This document shows, in pieces, positions 10,082 through 21,882 of a stretch of DNA of 64,000 nt. A program made the translations under genes and the position numbers. The DNA comes from Aedes albopictus (Eukaryota; Arthropoda; Insecta; Diptera; Culicidae), in the NCBI RefSeq assembly GCF_035046485.1, contig NC_085137.1, positions 4,131,977 through 4,195,976 of the forward strand, read 5' to 3'. Within the stretch, counting starts at the first letter, position 1; every line of letters begins with the position of its first letter. A model generated the notes under the pieces. That model was not told the origin of the DNA. It worked only from the letters and a program-made list of their open reading frames with translations, and searched no databases.

Positions 10082-11081
10082 CCAAGTAACAATTTCATTG
10101 CTGATTAGTTTAGTTTGATTTTTATTAGGGTTTTATTACAGCAATAATTAAAACTCGCAGTTTTATGATTGCTTTTATGAAAACCATTGATAAAATGTTT
10201 TATAGTATACTTGAAAATATCCATAAAGACAGATTTTAAGAGTAAACAAAACTTTCCGATTTGTAAACCTTCTGGTAATCAATATTACCACAATAAAACT
10301 GTTAAAACTCTCAACAGATGGCGATCCGTTCGATTAGTAACGGCACCTGTGTGTGGAAAAGCAGAACTACGACATTTCTAGGTTTATTGCGGTAATCATA
10401 AAAGTAAACTTGTTTTCGTTTTTTTTTCGCTGATTATGGTTGTCGCCATATTGAAAAATTAGCTAACGTGAATGGAAAATAGTTAATTTTGGACAAATTA
10501 GCAATGAATTGATAGTTTGCCACCATTTCCATAACATGCTCACATAAATAAACTCTCTCTGCTGAGTTTTCTTGTGATTCGAGATAGTTTTACTGAATAA
10601 ACAAATTGATTTATTTCATTCCAAGATGATAATATTCACTATTTTTGAAGCGCATTAATTTTATGATTCTGCCACCCCAATATTCACGGTAAAATTGAAT
10701 GCGCATAAGCCTACCAACATAATAACAACTAAAATATTACTTTGAAATGACCGCTTCTACTTACGAATGATGTATCGTCCAGAACTTTACGTGCCATCGA
10801 ATAAGCTTATCTGCATCTTGAGCTATCATAGTTTTTGTTGAAAAAAAAAAAAAACAACAACAATCGAGATTGGGAAACTTTTCTACTAGGTTTTAAACGG
10901 TTTTATTGCTACTCTTAATACGGTTTGCAAAACCTCTCCGAGAGTGGTCCACTTAGCCGGAAAATGCTCTTAAAGAGGTTATCAAGAGGTTTTGATGTAT
11001 AATTCAGTTTTATTGCGAGTTTTATAAAATTGGTCATGAAGATCTCTTCTAGAGCCGAACAAAACTTAAAATGTTACTTGG
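10082..11081 (+). mobile_element. CCCAAGTAAC-family element, copy E2
   Basis: Termini are CCAAGTAACAATT and AATGTTACTTGG, and AGCATAG lies on both outer sides. Internal landmarks shared with E1 and with the copy at 58342-60200 include CTCAACAGATGGCGATCCGT and TTATCAAGAGGTTTTGATGT. No coding capacity is seen. The flanking AGCATAG repeat may simply be satellite periodicity and does not prove a 7-bp target duplication. Confidence 0.7.
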
Positions 11082-11159
11082 GAGCATAGCCATAGAGGAC
11101 GGACATTGTGTATAGGGAAATCAAACAATGACGGAAGCTATAGAAACGGTAACCAGGGA

Positions 11160-11345
11160 CGATTATAGGGAGAGCAAATGGAGGTTGCAGGGGCGTCTCA
11201 AAAGGCCTTAGGGGGTTCCAGTGAGATCAAGGTGGTGCCCAGGAATCTAGAGTCATTTTAGGAGGTCTCACGAGAAGTATGGGGCATTTCAGAAGGTTCT
11301 AAGGAATTGCAGAAGTTTCAGAATGTTCCAAGAGGTTTCAGCCGA
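11160..11345 (+). repeat. Class A repeat remnant
   Basis: Short block of GGGGTTCCAG- and TTTCAGAAGG-like repeats after the last satellite units. Confidence 0.45.
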
Positions 11346-12110
11346 ATCTTTCATTTTTAAGCACAGAATTTTGATTAAAAATAGTGATTAATCGAACTTT
11401 TTTTTTTCATTATAGATTTGCCTAAACTCATAAAATGGCCATCTTGCTTTAACATTTTACTCGTGCATTGCATACTTTTAGGTATCAATGGCTTACTGTT
11501 AGCTGATCGTCCAAACCTTCGAATAATCGATTAATCATTAACTCTCTGTGTAGTGGATATAAGGGTTATGAAAAATTATAATACTTCCAACAAGAGTGCA
11601 TTGATAAGGTGAAATGAGAATATTGATTTGGATCTTCGGCTGGAATGTCATAGTTTCACTTCGTGATTATTTAGCCTGAACTGCCCACGCGAGCGTACTT
11701 TACGAACATCTCTCTTCTCGTGCATTCCTGTAAGCACATTCATATAGACCTTTCAACAAGATGGTCAAATCAGTTGATACCGAAGCTTTGACAACACCAA
11801 AATGACAATTCAACGTATGCGCTTTGGTTGTAAACAAAGACACTCGCAAAGACATACACAGATCTGTCACATGAGTAACCCTTTAGCAGAGAGCAAGAAT
11901 CAGAGAGTGAGAGTGGTTGATATTCGGAGAAATTGTCGGGTTTGAAACAACATCCGAAAGAACTCGAGAGATTCTGTAAACGATTGTTGTGGCACACGGA
12001 CGCACGCTTGGTTTTTTCGCTAAGGTTTTCGCGAAGAAAAAAATGGCCGACAACCGCTCCGACGACCGCTTTTACGACCGCTCCGACCACCGTTCCGACA
12101 CTCTGGTTTC
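11346..12110. other. Unique stretch ending in an Arg/Asp-rich ORF start
   Basis: No repeat family recognised. At 12042 an ATG in good context (GAAAAAAATGGCC) opens a short frame rich in Asp-Arg-Ser triplets, with an alternative upstream ATG at 11989. The frame runs into class A repeats and stops at 12174. The Asp/Arg run reflects a short CGACCGCTCCGA-type tandem repeat. A microexon start is possible but unsupported. Confidence 0.25.
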
Positions 12111-13370
12111 AGGGAGTGTCAAGAGATACCATGAGGTCTCAAAGGCGTTCGAGGGATCTCAGAGGATTCATTAAGTACGTTTAGAGGGTCTTAGGGGAAG
12201 GAGGGGTCTACGGGGATATTATGGGTGTTAAAGTGAGTCTCACGGATATTTAAGGAGATCTCAGTGGTATTTCAAGGGGTCCCAGAGGGTTCCAGGGTGG
12301 TTTCAGGGGAGTTTCAAGGGAATCCAGAAGGTCTCGGGAGCGTTTCAGGAAGTCTCAGGAGGGAAGTCCCATGGGTGTTTCAGATGGTTGCCGGAGATTT
12401 CAGGCGGTACCAGGAGGTCTCAGAATCGTTTCTGGGAGCGTGAGGGAGTCATATTGGGTTTCTTGGGAGCATTTCAAGAGATCTCAGGGGCATTTCAGGT
12501 GGTCCCACAGGCTTCCAGGGAGGTTTTAGGGGAATCCAGGGGGTACCCAGGGGTCTAGAGGCGTTTCGGGGGGTTGGGCATTTTTACAGGATTCTAAGGG
12601 ATTCCAGGAGTTTCTGATGGTTCTAGAGGGTCTGAAGAGCTTTTCAGAGGCGTTTTAGGGGCGTATATGGGAGTGCCAGGGGGTTTTAGGAAGTCTCAAG
12701 GGTGTTTCAGGGTGCCCCGTTAGCGATTCACTCTCAAAATTGAATCAGCCCATCTCTAGTCCTCAGGAAGTCTTAAGCTGGATCTATGAGGTGTTAGGGG
12801 CGTTTCAGGGGGTCCCAGGGGCGTTTCAGTGAGAGACCATGAGAAATCAGAAACGTTTCAAGAGATCTCTGGGACGTTTCAGGGAGTCGCAGAGCGCTCC
12901 AAGTTGGTTTTAGGAGGTCTGAGAAGCCTTTCACGATTTTTTTTTTTGAAAATCTGATTTTTAACTAGTAAGCTTGTTTTTCACAAGTTTCAGAGGGTTT
13001 TAGTAGCGTTTCAGGGGTCTCTGAAGGTTTGAGGAGGTTCGAAAGTGGAAGTCGCAGTGAGTTTCAGAGGGATTCAGAGGGCTCAAGGAGGTTTCAGGGG
13101 GTCTTAGAGATACTTCATGGGTCTTCAGGGTAGTCCCAAGAGGTCTTAGGGGCGTTTCGGGTGGTTTCAAGTGCACCTCAGGAGGTCTCAAGACAGTTTC
13201 AGGTTTTTTTTTCAGGGGTTTTTAGGATGTTTCAGCTACGGCCTTGAAGTTTCCTGAATCTCTCTGAAACGTCCCTCAACCCTTTGAAACGCCTCTGGAA
13301 GGGTTAATCCTCTGAAAGAAACCTCTGAAGCCTCAAACCTCCAGGAGCTAAACCTTTTCTCTAAACTGAA
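12111..13370 (+). repeat. Class A degenerate repeat block
   Basis: Long run of GGTCTCAGGGGCGTTTCAGG-like copies. A short orientation flip to the C-rich form occurs at about 13255-13365. The minus-strand Pro-rich ORF at 13000-13191 is the complement of the repeat. Confidence 0.65.
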
Positions 13371-14455
13371 TTCCCTTGTATGAAATCGCCCCCTTAAGAC
13401 CCAAGTCAGTCGAGCACCCGAAAATTGTCTGTGGTGCGTGCGGCTTACTAGAATTACATTTTTATCAAATTTGGTAACAATAAGGAAAATTTGAAGAAAA
13501 CTTGTCTCTTCGAAATTGAAAGTAGATTATTTCTTGTGAAGAAACTATATCGATAATTTGTTCAGATTTTACGGGAATGGCTTTTTAGTGAAAAGAAGTT
13601 GTAGAAATTATAAGACGTTTCTTCCTTTTTTACATGCCAGAGAACGTTTCGAGACATATTTTCGAAATTGAAAGACATCCATCGATGGAGAATTTCGTAA
13701 AGAAGATTCTATGGAAATAATATTTGTGAAAAAAGTTGTCTGAAATTTGCGAATAGCTTTAGAATTTGCAACAAAAGTTCGCAAAAAGATCATAAAATTT
13801 GCCATTGCAAATAGGTAATCGCGATGGTTCATTATACTTATATAAACATCCTAACTGTGATAAGAATAGAAGCAGCCAAGGGCTGAAAGTCTCTATAATC
13901 AAGATAAATCAATCAATCAAGAATATAATGCCACATCGAAAGTCCGCCACAAGAACATTTTTCAGGGCAAACAAACGGCACTCATTTTTAACCTTTTTAT
14001 TGAATTGGTTTGAATTACATAGAGCAACTAATGAAATAATCTTATTGAATTTGAAATTTGTTAGCAAGATTATGTACAGTTACATTCGACTTTTTTGGTG
14101 TCTGACCATCTGATCACAGGCGCACCCTAGTCGTAGAAGAAATGAACTCCAACGTTATGAACGCAGCATAATATGCTACTGGCTTGTGTGTATTGTTGCG
14201 CATGGAATCATTGCACCTAGGATTTCTCAACATTTTTATATGAAAGTATGATATTTTGTATACACCAAAAGATTGCTGAGAAAATTTGCAATCCAATGGT
14301 GTAATTTATTCGTCTCAAATGTAAACTTCATAGCATACTTTTTCTATTTCCATTCCATGCGTAAATATTCCTCGCTATAGCAGCAGCGCACGGTGTGAGG
14401 TAGAAATATGAAAACAGCCAGCAGCAGCGAAAGCAGTTATTGTTCATCTAGGCTC
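13371..14455. other. Gene-free stretch with a SINE-tail-like remnant
   Basis: About 13870-13925 reads CCAAGGGCTGAAAGTCTC followed by GATAAATCAATCAATCAA. This resembles the 3' region and short-repeat tail of a tRNA-derived SINE. Nothing else recognised. Confidence 0.3.
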
Positions 14456-14950
14456 AGTGTACCAGTTATGGCTATAGTACCTTAAATTCGCCATAGTTGA
14501 TTTTGACTCTTTAAAGATACAAATCAACAAGAAAAAAATCGTGAACAACAGATCACGATCACAAATGATGATTGCAATCATTCAAATTTCACTATTTGCT
14601 CAAATTATGGTAGAAATAAATCATTTTCCTTAACTTTTCGGCCTCCTTGCACCCTATTTCGCCATAGTGTACCAGTTATGGCATCTCCCATAAGGAATGC
14701 ATGTAAATAGTGCGAAGTGGAACCCAAATTAACAAATGTGTCCATAACTGGTACAGGGTTCCTATCATTGGCACACGCCGTAATAAATACTAAAAGTAGT
14801 TTTGGCTCCATTTTTATATTTTTCCTGTAAAGTATGAAAACTAATCAATCATTTGACTAATTGTTTACATTCGTTGGTCTTCTTCTTATTTTTGTAGAAA
14901 TAGTTGTCCTTAGGTGGTGCGATAACTGGTACAGGCACCCTAACTGTATT
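14456..14950. repeat. MITE-like element with ACCAGTTATGG inverted motifs
   Basis: GTACCAGTTATGG occurs at about 14459 and 14670, and its complement (CATAACTGGTAC, or ATAACTGGTACAGG) at about 14742 and 14921. Paired inverted copies at both ends and inside suggest a decayed MITE of about 490 bp. No clear target duplication. Confidence 0.4.
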
Positions 14951-15049
14951 CATTCCACCAACAATGCGGGACATGACAGGGGATTTGATGCTTTCAATTT
15001 TGCCAACACGTTGCGGTTATTTGGAGCCGTTGGGATCAAGTAGGAAATA

Positions 15050-17690
15050 ATGATGATATAGTTGTTTCGAAAAATTCCTAGGAAATTTCTTCAGCATTCC
15101 CTCTGGAATTCTTTCTGGAGATTATACTACGCACTGCATTTGAGGACTCCACCAGGAATTATATTCCACCGGAAATGCCCGCTGGGGATTTCATCAGGGA
15201 TTGATTCTGCGGTTTTCGCCAGGGTTTTCCTTTGAAGATTTAGCCAGGAATGTCTTCTGGGCATTCCACCAAAAATTACTTTTGGAAATTCCGCCACGAA
15301 TTCTCTATGGAGATTATATGGGTTTCCCCTGGAGATTCTGCCTGATTTTCTCTGGAGATACCGGCAAGGATTTCCAAAGGAAATTCCATCAGAGGTTTCC
15401 TCTGGAGGTCTCGCAAATGATTTCCGTATCGGTATTGCGCCAGGAATTTCTGCAGAGGATTCCACCAGAGGCTCCCTCGGGGGATTCCATCGGGGATTTC
15501 CTCTTTACCAGGGATTCTCACTGGAAATTTCGCCAGGAGTTATATATGGAGATTCCACCAGGGGTTTCCTGGAGATTCTGCCAGATTTTTTTCTGGAGAT
15601 TTGCCTGGGATTCTCTCAGGAGATAACGGCAAGGATTTTCAGAGGAAATTACGTCAGGAATTCCCAGAGGAAATTCCTGGTAAAATCCCGGAAGGAATTC
15701 CTAGTGGAATATTCGGAGGATATATTTGGTGGAATTCCCTGAGGAAACACCTGGTGGAATTCTCTGAAGAATTATCTGGTGGAATCCCCGGAGAAAATTC
15801 CTAGTTGAATCCCCGGAGGAAATACTGGGTGAAATTCCCTGAGCAAATTCGTGGTGGAATTCCCTGAGGAAATTCCTGGTGGGATCCCCGGAAGGAATTT
15901 CTAGTGGAATATTCGGAGAAAATTCCTGGTGGAATCCCCGGAGAGAAATCCTGGTAAAATATCCGGAGGGAATTCCTGGTGGAATCCCCGAGGAAATACC
16001 GGCTGAAATTCCCTGAGCAAATTCCTGGTGGAATTCCCTGAGGGAATTCCTGGTGAAATCCCCGAAAAGAATCCCTAGTAGAATCCCCGGTAGGAAAAGC
16101 TAGTGGAATATCCGGAGGAAATTCCTGGTGGCATCTCCTGAGGAAACTCCTGGTGGAATTCTTTGAAGAAATTCCTGGACAAAATTCATTCTGGAATATC
16201 CGGAGGAAATTCCAGATGGAATCCTCGGAGAAAATTCCTGGTAAAATCCCCGGAGAGAATTCCTGGTGGAATTTCCTGAGGAAACTCCTGGTGGAGTTCC
16301 CTTAGCAAATTCCTGGATGACTACACTGAGGAAATTCCTGGTGATATCCCCAGAGGAAGCTCATGATGGGATCCCCGGAAAAAAATCCTGGTGGAATCCC
16401 CGGAGTATATTCCTAGTTGAATTCCCTGAGGAAATTCCTGGTGGTATCCGTGGTGGGAATGCTTGGAGGAATTTCCTGGTGAAATACCTGGTGGAAAACC
16501 CTGAGGATATGCCTGGTGGAAGTGAAATTCCTGGAAGGAAATTCCTGGAGGGATCCCCGTAGAAGATCCCTGATAGAAAGCCCGGAGAAAGTTCCTGGTG
16601 GAATATCCGGAGGAAATTTCTGGTGGAATATCCGGAGGAAATTTTTGGTGGAGTCCCCGAAAAAAATCCTGGTGGAATCCCTGGAAGGAATCCTTGGAGG
16701 AATTACCTGAGGAAAAACCTGGTGGAATTACCTGAGGAAATTCCTAGTGGAATATCCGGAGAAAATTCCAGGTGGAATATCCAGAGGAAAATCCTGATAG
16801 AATCAGAGAAAAAAATCCTGGAGGAATCCCCGTAGAAAATCCCTGGTAGAAAGCCCAGAGAAAATTCCTGGTGGAATATTCGGAGGAAATTTCTGATGGA
16901 ATCCCCGAAAAAAAAACAAGCTGGAATCCCTGGAGGGAATCCTCGGATGAATTTCTTGAGGAAATACCTGGTGGAATTATCTGAGGAAATACCTGGTGGA
17001 AATCTCTGAGGAAACTCCTGGTGGAATTCTTTGAGGAAATTCCTGGAGAAAATTCATGGTGGAATATCCGGAGGAAACTCCTGCTGGAATATCCGGAGGT
17101 AATTCCCTGTGGAATCCCCGGAGAAAGTTCCTGTTGGAATTTCCTGGGGAAATTCCTGGTGAAATCCCCAGAAGGAATTCCTAGATAATCCCTAATGAAA
17201 ACTGCGGAGAAAATTCCTGGTGCAATATCCGGTGATAATTCCTAACGATATTTCCTGAGGAAAATCCTGGCGGAAATCCCTGAGGAAATTCCCTTGGCAA
17301 ATTCCTGGAGGACTACACTGAGGAAATTCCTGGTGATATCCCCAGATGAAGCTCCTGATGGAATCCCCGAAGAAAATTCCTGGTGGAATCCCCGGAGTAT
17401 ATTCCTAGTTGAATTCCCTGAGGAAATTCCTGGTGGAATCCGCGGTGGGAATGCCTGGAGGAATTTCCTGGTGAAATACCTGGTGGAAAACCCTGAGGCT
17501 ATGCCTGGTGGAAGTCCCTAAGGAAATTCCTGGAGGAATCCCCGTAGAAAATCCCTGGTAGAAAGCCCGGAGAAAGTTCCTGGTGGAATATCCGAGGAAA
17601 TTTCTGGTGGAATATCCGGAGGAAATTTCTGATGGAATCCCCGGAAAAAAATCCTGGTGGAATCCCTAGAGGGAATCCTTGGATATTCCT
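15050..17690 (+). repeat. Class B degenerate repeat block
   Basis: About 2.6 kb of diverged copies of a ~25-26-bp motif of the GGAATTCCTGGTGGAATCCC type. The best-conserved descendants form the clean array directly downstream. ORFs here are low-complexity Ile-Pro-Gly-Gly and Glu-Glu-Ile-Pro strings arising from the repeat. Confidence 0.75.
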
Positions 17691-17697
17691 GGAATCC

Positions 17698-18132
17698 GGT
17701 GGATATTCCTGGTGGAATCCCCGGTGGATATTCCTGGTGGAATCCCCGGTGGATATTCCTGGTGGAATCCCCGGTGGATATTCCTGGTGGAATCCCCGGT
17801 GGATATTCCTGGTGGAATCCCCGGTGGATATTCCTGGTGGAATCCCCGGTGGATATTCCTGGTGGAATCCCCGGTGGATATTCCTGGTGGAATCCCCGGA
17901 GGATATTCCTGGTGGAATCCCCGGAGGATATTCCTGGTGGAATCCCCGGAGGATATTCCTGGTGGAATCCCCGGAGGATATTCCTGGTGGAATCCCCGGA
18001 GGATATTCCTGGTGGAATCCCCGGAGGATATTCCTGGTGGAATCCCCGGAGGATATTCCTGGTGGAATCCCCGGAGGATATTCCTGGTGGAATCCCCGGA
18101 GGATATTCCTGGTGGAATCCCCGGAGGATATT
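17698..18132 (+). repeat. 25-bp tandem array in two homogeneous subtypes (8 + 10 copies)
   Basis: The sub-motif GGTGGATATT recurs every 25 bp from 17698 to 17873 (8 copies). It is then replaced without gap by GGAGGATATT every 25 bp from 17898 to 18123 (10 copies). The remainder of the unit is invariant. A period of 25 is not a multiple of 3, so all three plus frames stay open (172-215 residues) with a 25-residue repeat. These are not protein genes. The last unit fuses directly into class A repeats. Confidence 0.95.
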
Positions 18133-18935
18133 CAGGGGTGTTTCAGGAGGTTCTAGATGGATTCACGGGGTCTAGAGGCATTAAAGGGGGACATTACAGA
18201 GGTTTCTTAGGGATTCCAGATGTTGCAAAGGATTCCATAGGGTCTCAGGGGCGTTTCAAAGGTGTTTCGGGAACGTTTAAGGGAGTGTCAGAGGGTTTCA
18301 GGAAGTCTCAGGGTTGTTTAAGATAGCCTCCGGAGATTTAGGAGGAAGCCAATAGGTCTATCGGGCGTCTCAGAAGATTTCAGGGCCGTTTCAAGGGGGT
18401 CTCAGAGGGTTCATTGAGGGAACTCAGATGCGTTTCAGAGGATCATGGGGGCTTTACAGGGGGCTCAGAAGGTCTCAAGGGTGTTTTAGGTGATGTTTCA
18501 GGTGATCTCAGGGGTGTTTTAGGGGGTCTCAGAGGGTGCCTGGGAAATTCAAGGGATTTCAGGGGATTCTCAGGAAGTCTCAGAGGCGTTTCAGGGGGCC
18601 TAAGGGCATTTACAGGGATTCCAAGGGCGTTTCAATGCGCTTCAATGAGTCTCAAGGGGGTTCCAGGGGGTCTTGCAGGAGGATATACCAGGAGATCTTA
18701 TAGGCGTTTCTCATTGAGCCGCATGGTGGTTTTAGAGGGTCTTTGTGGCGTTTCAGGGCGTCTCAGAGGGTTTCATGGGGTTCCATGAGCCTCACGAAGT
18801 TTCGGAAGAGTTCCAGGAGGCCCTTGGGGTGTGTCAAAGAGTCCTAGATGGTTCCAGGCGTACTTTAGGGGTCTTCAGGGTGGTTCCTGGTTGTTTTAGG
18901 TACGGCCCTGGAGCTTCCCCTTTAATCTTTTGAAA
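18133..18935 (+). repeat. Class A degenerate repeat block
   Basis: Begins seamlessly after the last 25-bp unit (GATATTCAGGGGTGTTTCAGG) and continues with TCTCAGGGGCGTTTC-like motifs. The 124-residue Gly/Val-rich ORF is repeat-derived. Confidence 0.65.
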
Positions 18936-19633
18936 GGCAATTGGAAGAGTTTTACACCTCTGGAACAGAGAAGAGCATTTTCAGATCATAGAGTCACAAA
19001 ACAAATAACAAAGAATACGCAAAGTTTATCCTTTAACTCAACTTGTAAGTATAATGACATGATTTTGGGTTATTTAAAAATCATAGTTGATCACACGGAT
19101 TGGTATTACCGAAAATTTGCACTTTGAGTGAGTTATTCTGTTCACGTTGAGATAATTATAAATCGCATTGAATGGATTTTCGCAACAAATGCAGGTCTTA
19201 ATTTTTGAGCGATGACTTACTGAAATGTCAAATCAATCTCAATTCACCCTAAAATGCCTGAAATGCCTCTAAAACCTTTTCTCTAGAAATAAGGTTCCTC
19301 ATTTAAAGGGCTGGCATAAAATTAAGTTCTTGTGTATGTATATCCATCCCATTGGCGGATTCTCGACTATTTATAATAACACAGACCTACTCATCTACTG
19401 CACATTCCTGCCCAAGTCCTTGGTAGCATTTTTATTGCATTAGTTCTATCAACAACTTCATAAACGTCCAGACCTAGGGTGGTAAAAGTAGAGAATATTC
19501 AAAAGATGTAATGGTGGGCGGCTCAAAAAACAATCGATGCTCGAAAAGTCAAGGTGCTCAACCCTTAAATGAAAAATATGCATATTTGAATCATTTTTGT
19601 AGAACATTTCGATTTTCTAAAAAAATCATTTAG
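18936..19633. other. Gene-free stretch
   Basis: Short C-rich class A remnant near 19245-19285. Otherwise unremarkable AT-rich sequence. Confidence 0.3.
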
Positions 19634-20463
19634 AGGTTCCGCTAGGGCGATTTTTGAAAAATGGCCTTTTTTCATGAGAAGTCTCAAAAAAAAAACATTT
19701 TTTCGTAATATTTTTTCAACTTCTGATTTTTTTTTCAATATTTTTGTATTTTTATATAAACCTCTAGGCATTCTTGAAGGGGATAAGTTTTTGAAATACT
19801 TATTGTGTCAATATATTGACGGCAGAAGCGTTTTTGTACTGATGAAAGGACTATTTTTTTGAGAATTTTTCATCTATATTTGAGTAAAAAATACATGCAC
19901 GATTTTTTATTTTCAACCAAGAAAAAATTATCTGATAGTACTATTTGTAAGCGTTATTTCTCAAAAAAAAAAAAAGATTTGGAATATCTTGTCTAGAAGC
20001 TGAGATATTACGCTTTAAGTGAAAGTACAATGTTTCAAATTTTTTCAAATCTTTGTATATTAGGAACATTGTAAGGTCTTTGTGACACTCCAATGTTCGT
20101 ATATTAAAAGAAGTTGAAAAAACAGCTTTCCTTGTTGGATGGTCAATCTATCAGAAGAAACTTTCAAAATTGAATATAGAAAATCGTTCAAGTTTTTTTT
20201 TCTCAAATTTAGATGAAAAATTCTCAAAAAAAGTCCTTTTATCAACATAAAATCGGTTCTGCCGTCAATATGAATACAATATTTCAAAGCAAACCCTTCA
20301 AGAGTGCCTAGAGGTCCATAGAAAAATACAAAAATATTTATTTATTAAATATTAATATTTATTAAAAAAAAATCAGAAGTTTAAAAAATATTAGGAAAAA
20401 ATGATTTTTTGAGACTTTTCATGAAAAAAGGTCATTTTTGAAAAACCGCCCTAGCGGAACTTT
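19634..20463. mobile_element. ~830-bp foldback element
   Basis: The left end GGTTCCGCTAGGGCGATTTT is mirrored at the right by AACCGCCCTAGCGGAAC. Inverted similarity extends inward about 300 bp on each side: the GACGGCAGAA, TTGAGAATTTTTCATCTA and CCTCTAGGCA regions all have complementary partners. The centre (about 19960-20140) is unpaired. No ORF of interest and no clear target duplication. Confidence 0.65.
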
Positions 20464-20760
20464 TCGAATATCGTTTTTTTGGGACAGTCTAATGTAATGG
20501 CCATGCCCATATAACAATATATTGGACAAATAATTAATCGGAAAGATCTCACCAGTTCCATCTCGTCGATGAACTATATCCACGCCTCGATTTTTTTCCA
20601 TTTCTGCGCAAAACAATACACTCGTGGTAAAAGATCCTTTGCTGCGCGACACTTTTCCTTCTCTTTTCACTTTTTTCACTATTCGTGCGGAAAAGTTTTT
20701 TTTTCATACTTGGAATTAAAATAGATTAATATTAATATTAAAAAAAAAACATTTTTTGAC
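20464..20760. other. Upstream flank of the receptor gene
   Basis: AT-rich with poly-A and poly-T runs. It separates the foldback element from the unique leader region. No promoter element can be named with confidence. Confidence 0.3.
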
Positions 20761-21258
20761 CTATGGAATTGGTACCACTGTGGGGTGGTTTCCTTCTCCG
20801 TTTCGCTCTATCGTTCTACCCTTGGTTATACCCATCGAGCCTTCTGCGAAGGAAAAAAGGGTTGCTTGGATTCGAGATAGATTTGCACAGTAGAGGCCCG
20901 TTATCAACGTGGATGGCGTCTTACGAGTGCATACCCCCAACAAGCACGTGTTTTCCCGCGCGAGAAAAGCACATGAGAGTCACGATCAGATTTTCTCTTC
21001 ATTCTCTCGCCGAGTTTTCATTCCGGGAAAAATGAAGATTATTCAAGCTGCCTCCAACCGAACCGACCGACAGTTCCACTCAAGCTTTTGACTCGGAAGG
21101 ACGATTTCATGTGAAGAAGAGATGGTGTTTCCCATTTATCTTCCAGCTGAAGTGATACGACGACGAGCCAAACAAACATACGAATGTCGAGTGTGTGATT
21201 AACAAGGCAAATAGTGAGAGTGGAGGAAGGGACCGCAAGTACCCTTTTAAAGTGAACA
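20761..21258 (+). promoter_or_regulatory. GABA-B-R3: Probable promoter / 5' leader of GABA-B-R3
   Basis: The sequence becomes non-repetitive and GC-richer just upstream of coding exon 1, and stays so up to the ATG at 21259. There is a TGA in frame at 21253-21255, so the ORF cannot extend 5' within this exon. No TATA box or initiator can be assigned confidently. A further upstream non-coding exon is possible. Confidence 0.45.
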
Positions 21259-21678
21259 ATGTTGGTGCGGTTGGCGTTTATCCTCTTGTGGTTTCTGGAG
21301 CTTTTGGGTGCCGGGATGCCATCGTCGTGGGTGTCCTCGTCCCCGTCGAACTTTGAAAATTTCACCCGTGGTCCGGAGTTTGCCGCGAAGAGGAGGATAC
21401 TGCGAAGCATAGATAAATCGGTCCTGTTGGTGAATGAAACGACAAAAGTGTTGAATAGGAATACCATTAACACGGCCTTTGAACGAACCCGACCGGCGAC
21501 GGGGAAGAAGCGGCTGAGGGAGGTCTCCATTCTGGGGCTGTTTGAATTGAGCACCCGGCATGGTGTGCGGAAAGAAGGATTCAGTGAATTGGCTGCTGCT
21601 CAATTGGCAGTTCAACACATCAATCGGAGGGGTCTTCTGCTCGGATATACGCTGAAGCTGTTGACGAATGATACAAAG
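21259..21678 (+). CDS. GABA-B-R3: GABA-B-R3 coding exon 1 (signal peptide and N-terminus)
   Basis: Encodes residues 1-140. The start is the ATG at 21259: an in-frame stop lies 6 bp upstream and the N-terminus is a typical signal peptide (basic MLVR followed by a run of Leu, Phe, Ile and Trp, then Gly-Ala-Gly). A basic, poorly conserved segment follows. Then comes the start of the periplasmic-binding-like fold (KRLREVSILGLFELST, later AAQLAVQHINRRGLLLGY). The exon ends in phase 0 at ACAAAG before GTTTGT. The 152-residue ORF continues into the intron and should be cut at 21678. A Venus-flytrap domain starting LGLFELS is usual in this family. Confidence 0.88.
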
Positions 21679-21882
21679 GTTTGTATTGAAGTAACTTTTA
21701 TGTGTATAATCATATAATGTATATTCTGAACTGCACTGACCTGAAGGCCAATACACCCCGCCTTGGTTTTTATTAAAGGTGCACGTTAGTCTAACCGACA
21801 ATCCAGGATTTCTTTTCTAAACTGCGTGACATTGCTCAACACAGGCGACGGCTATTCTCTTTAGGGAGGAAAAGCTATGTAC

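Noticed and set aside
15127..15626. Overlapping ORFs of 81-141 codons on both strands
   Set aside because: They lie in class B repeats, on opposite strands over the same bases, with no domain.
17632..18326. Three plus-strand ORFs of 172-215 codons with a 25-residue Gly/Pro/Trp repeat
   Set aside because: Arises from a 25-bp tandem array without stops; identical peptide in all frames shows it is composition, not a gene.
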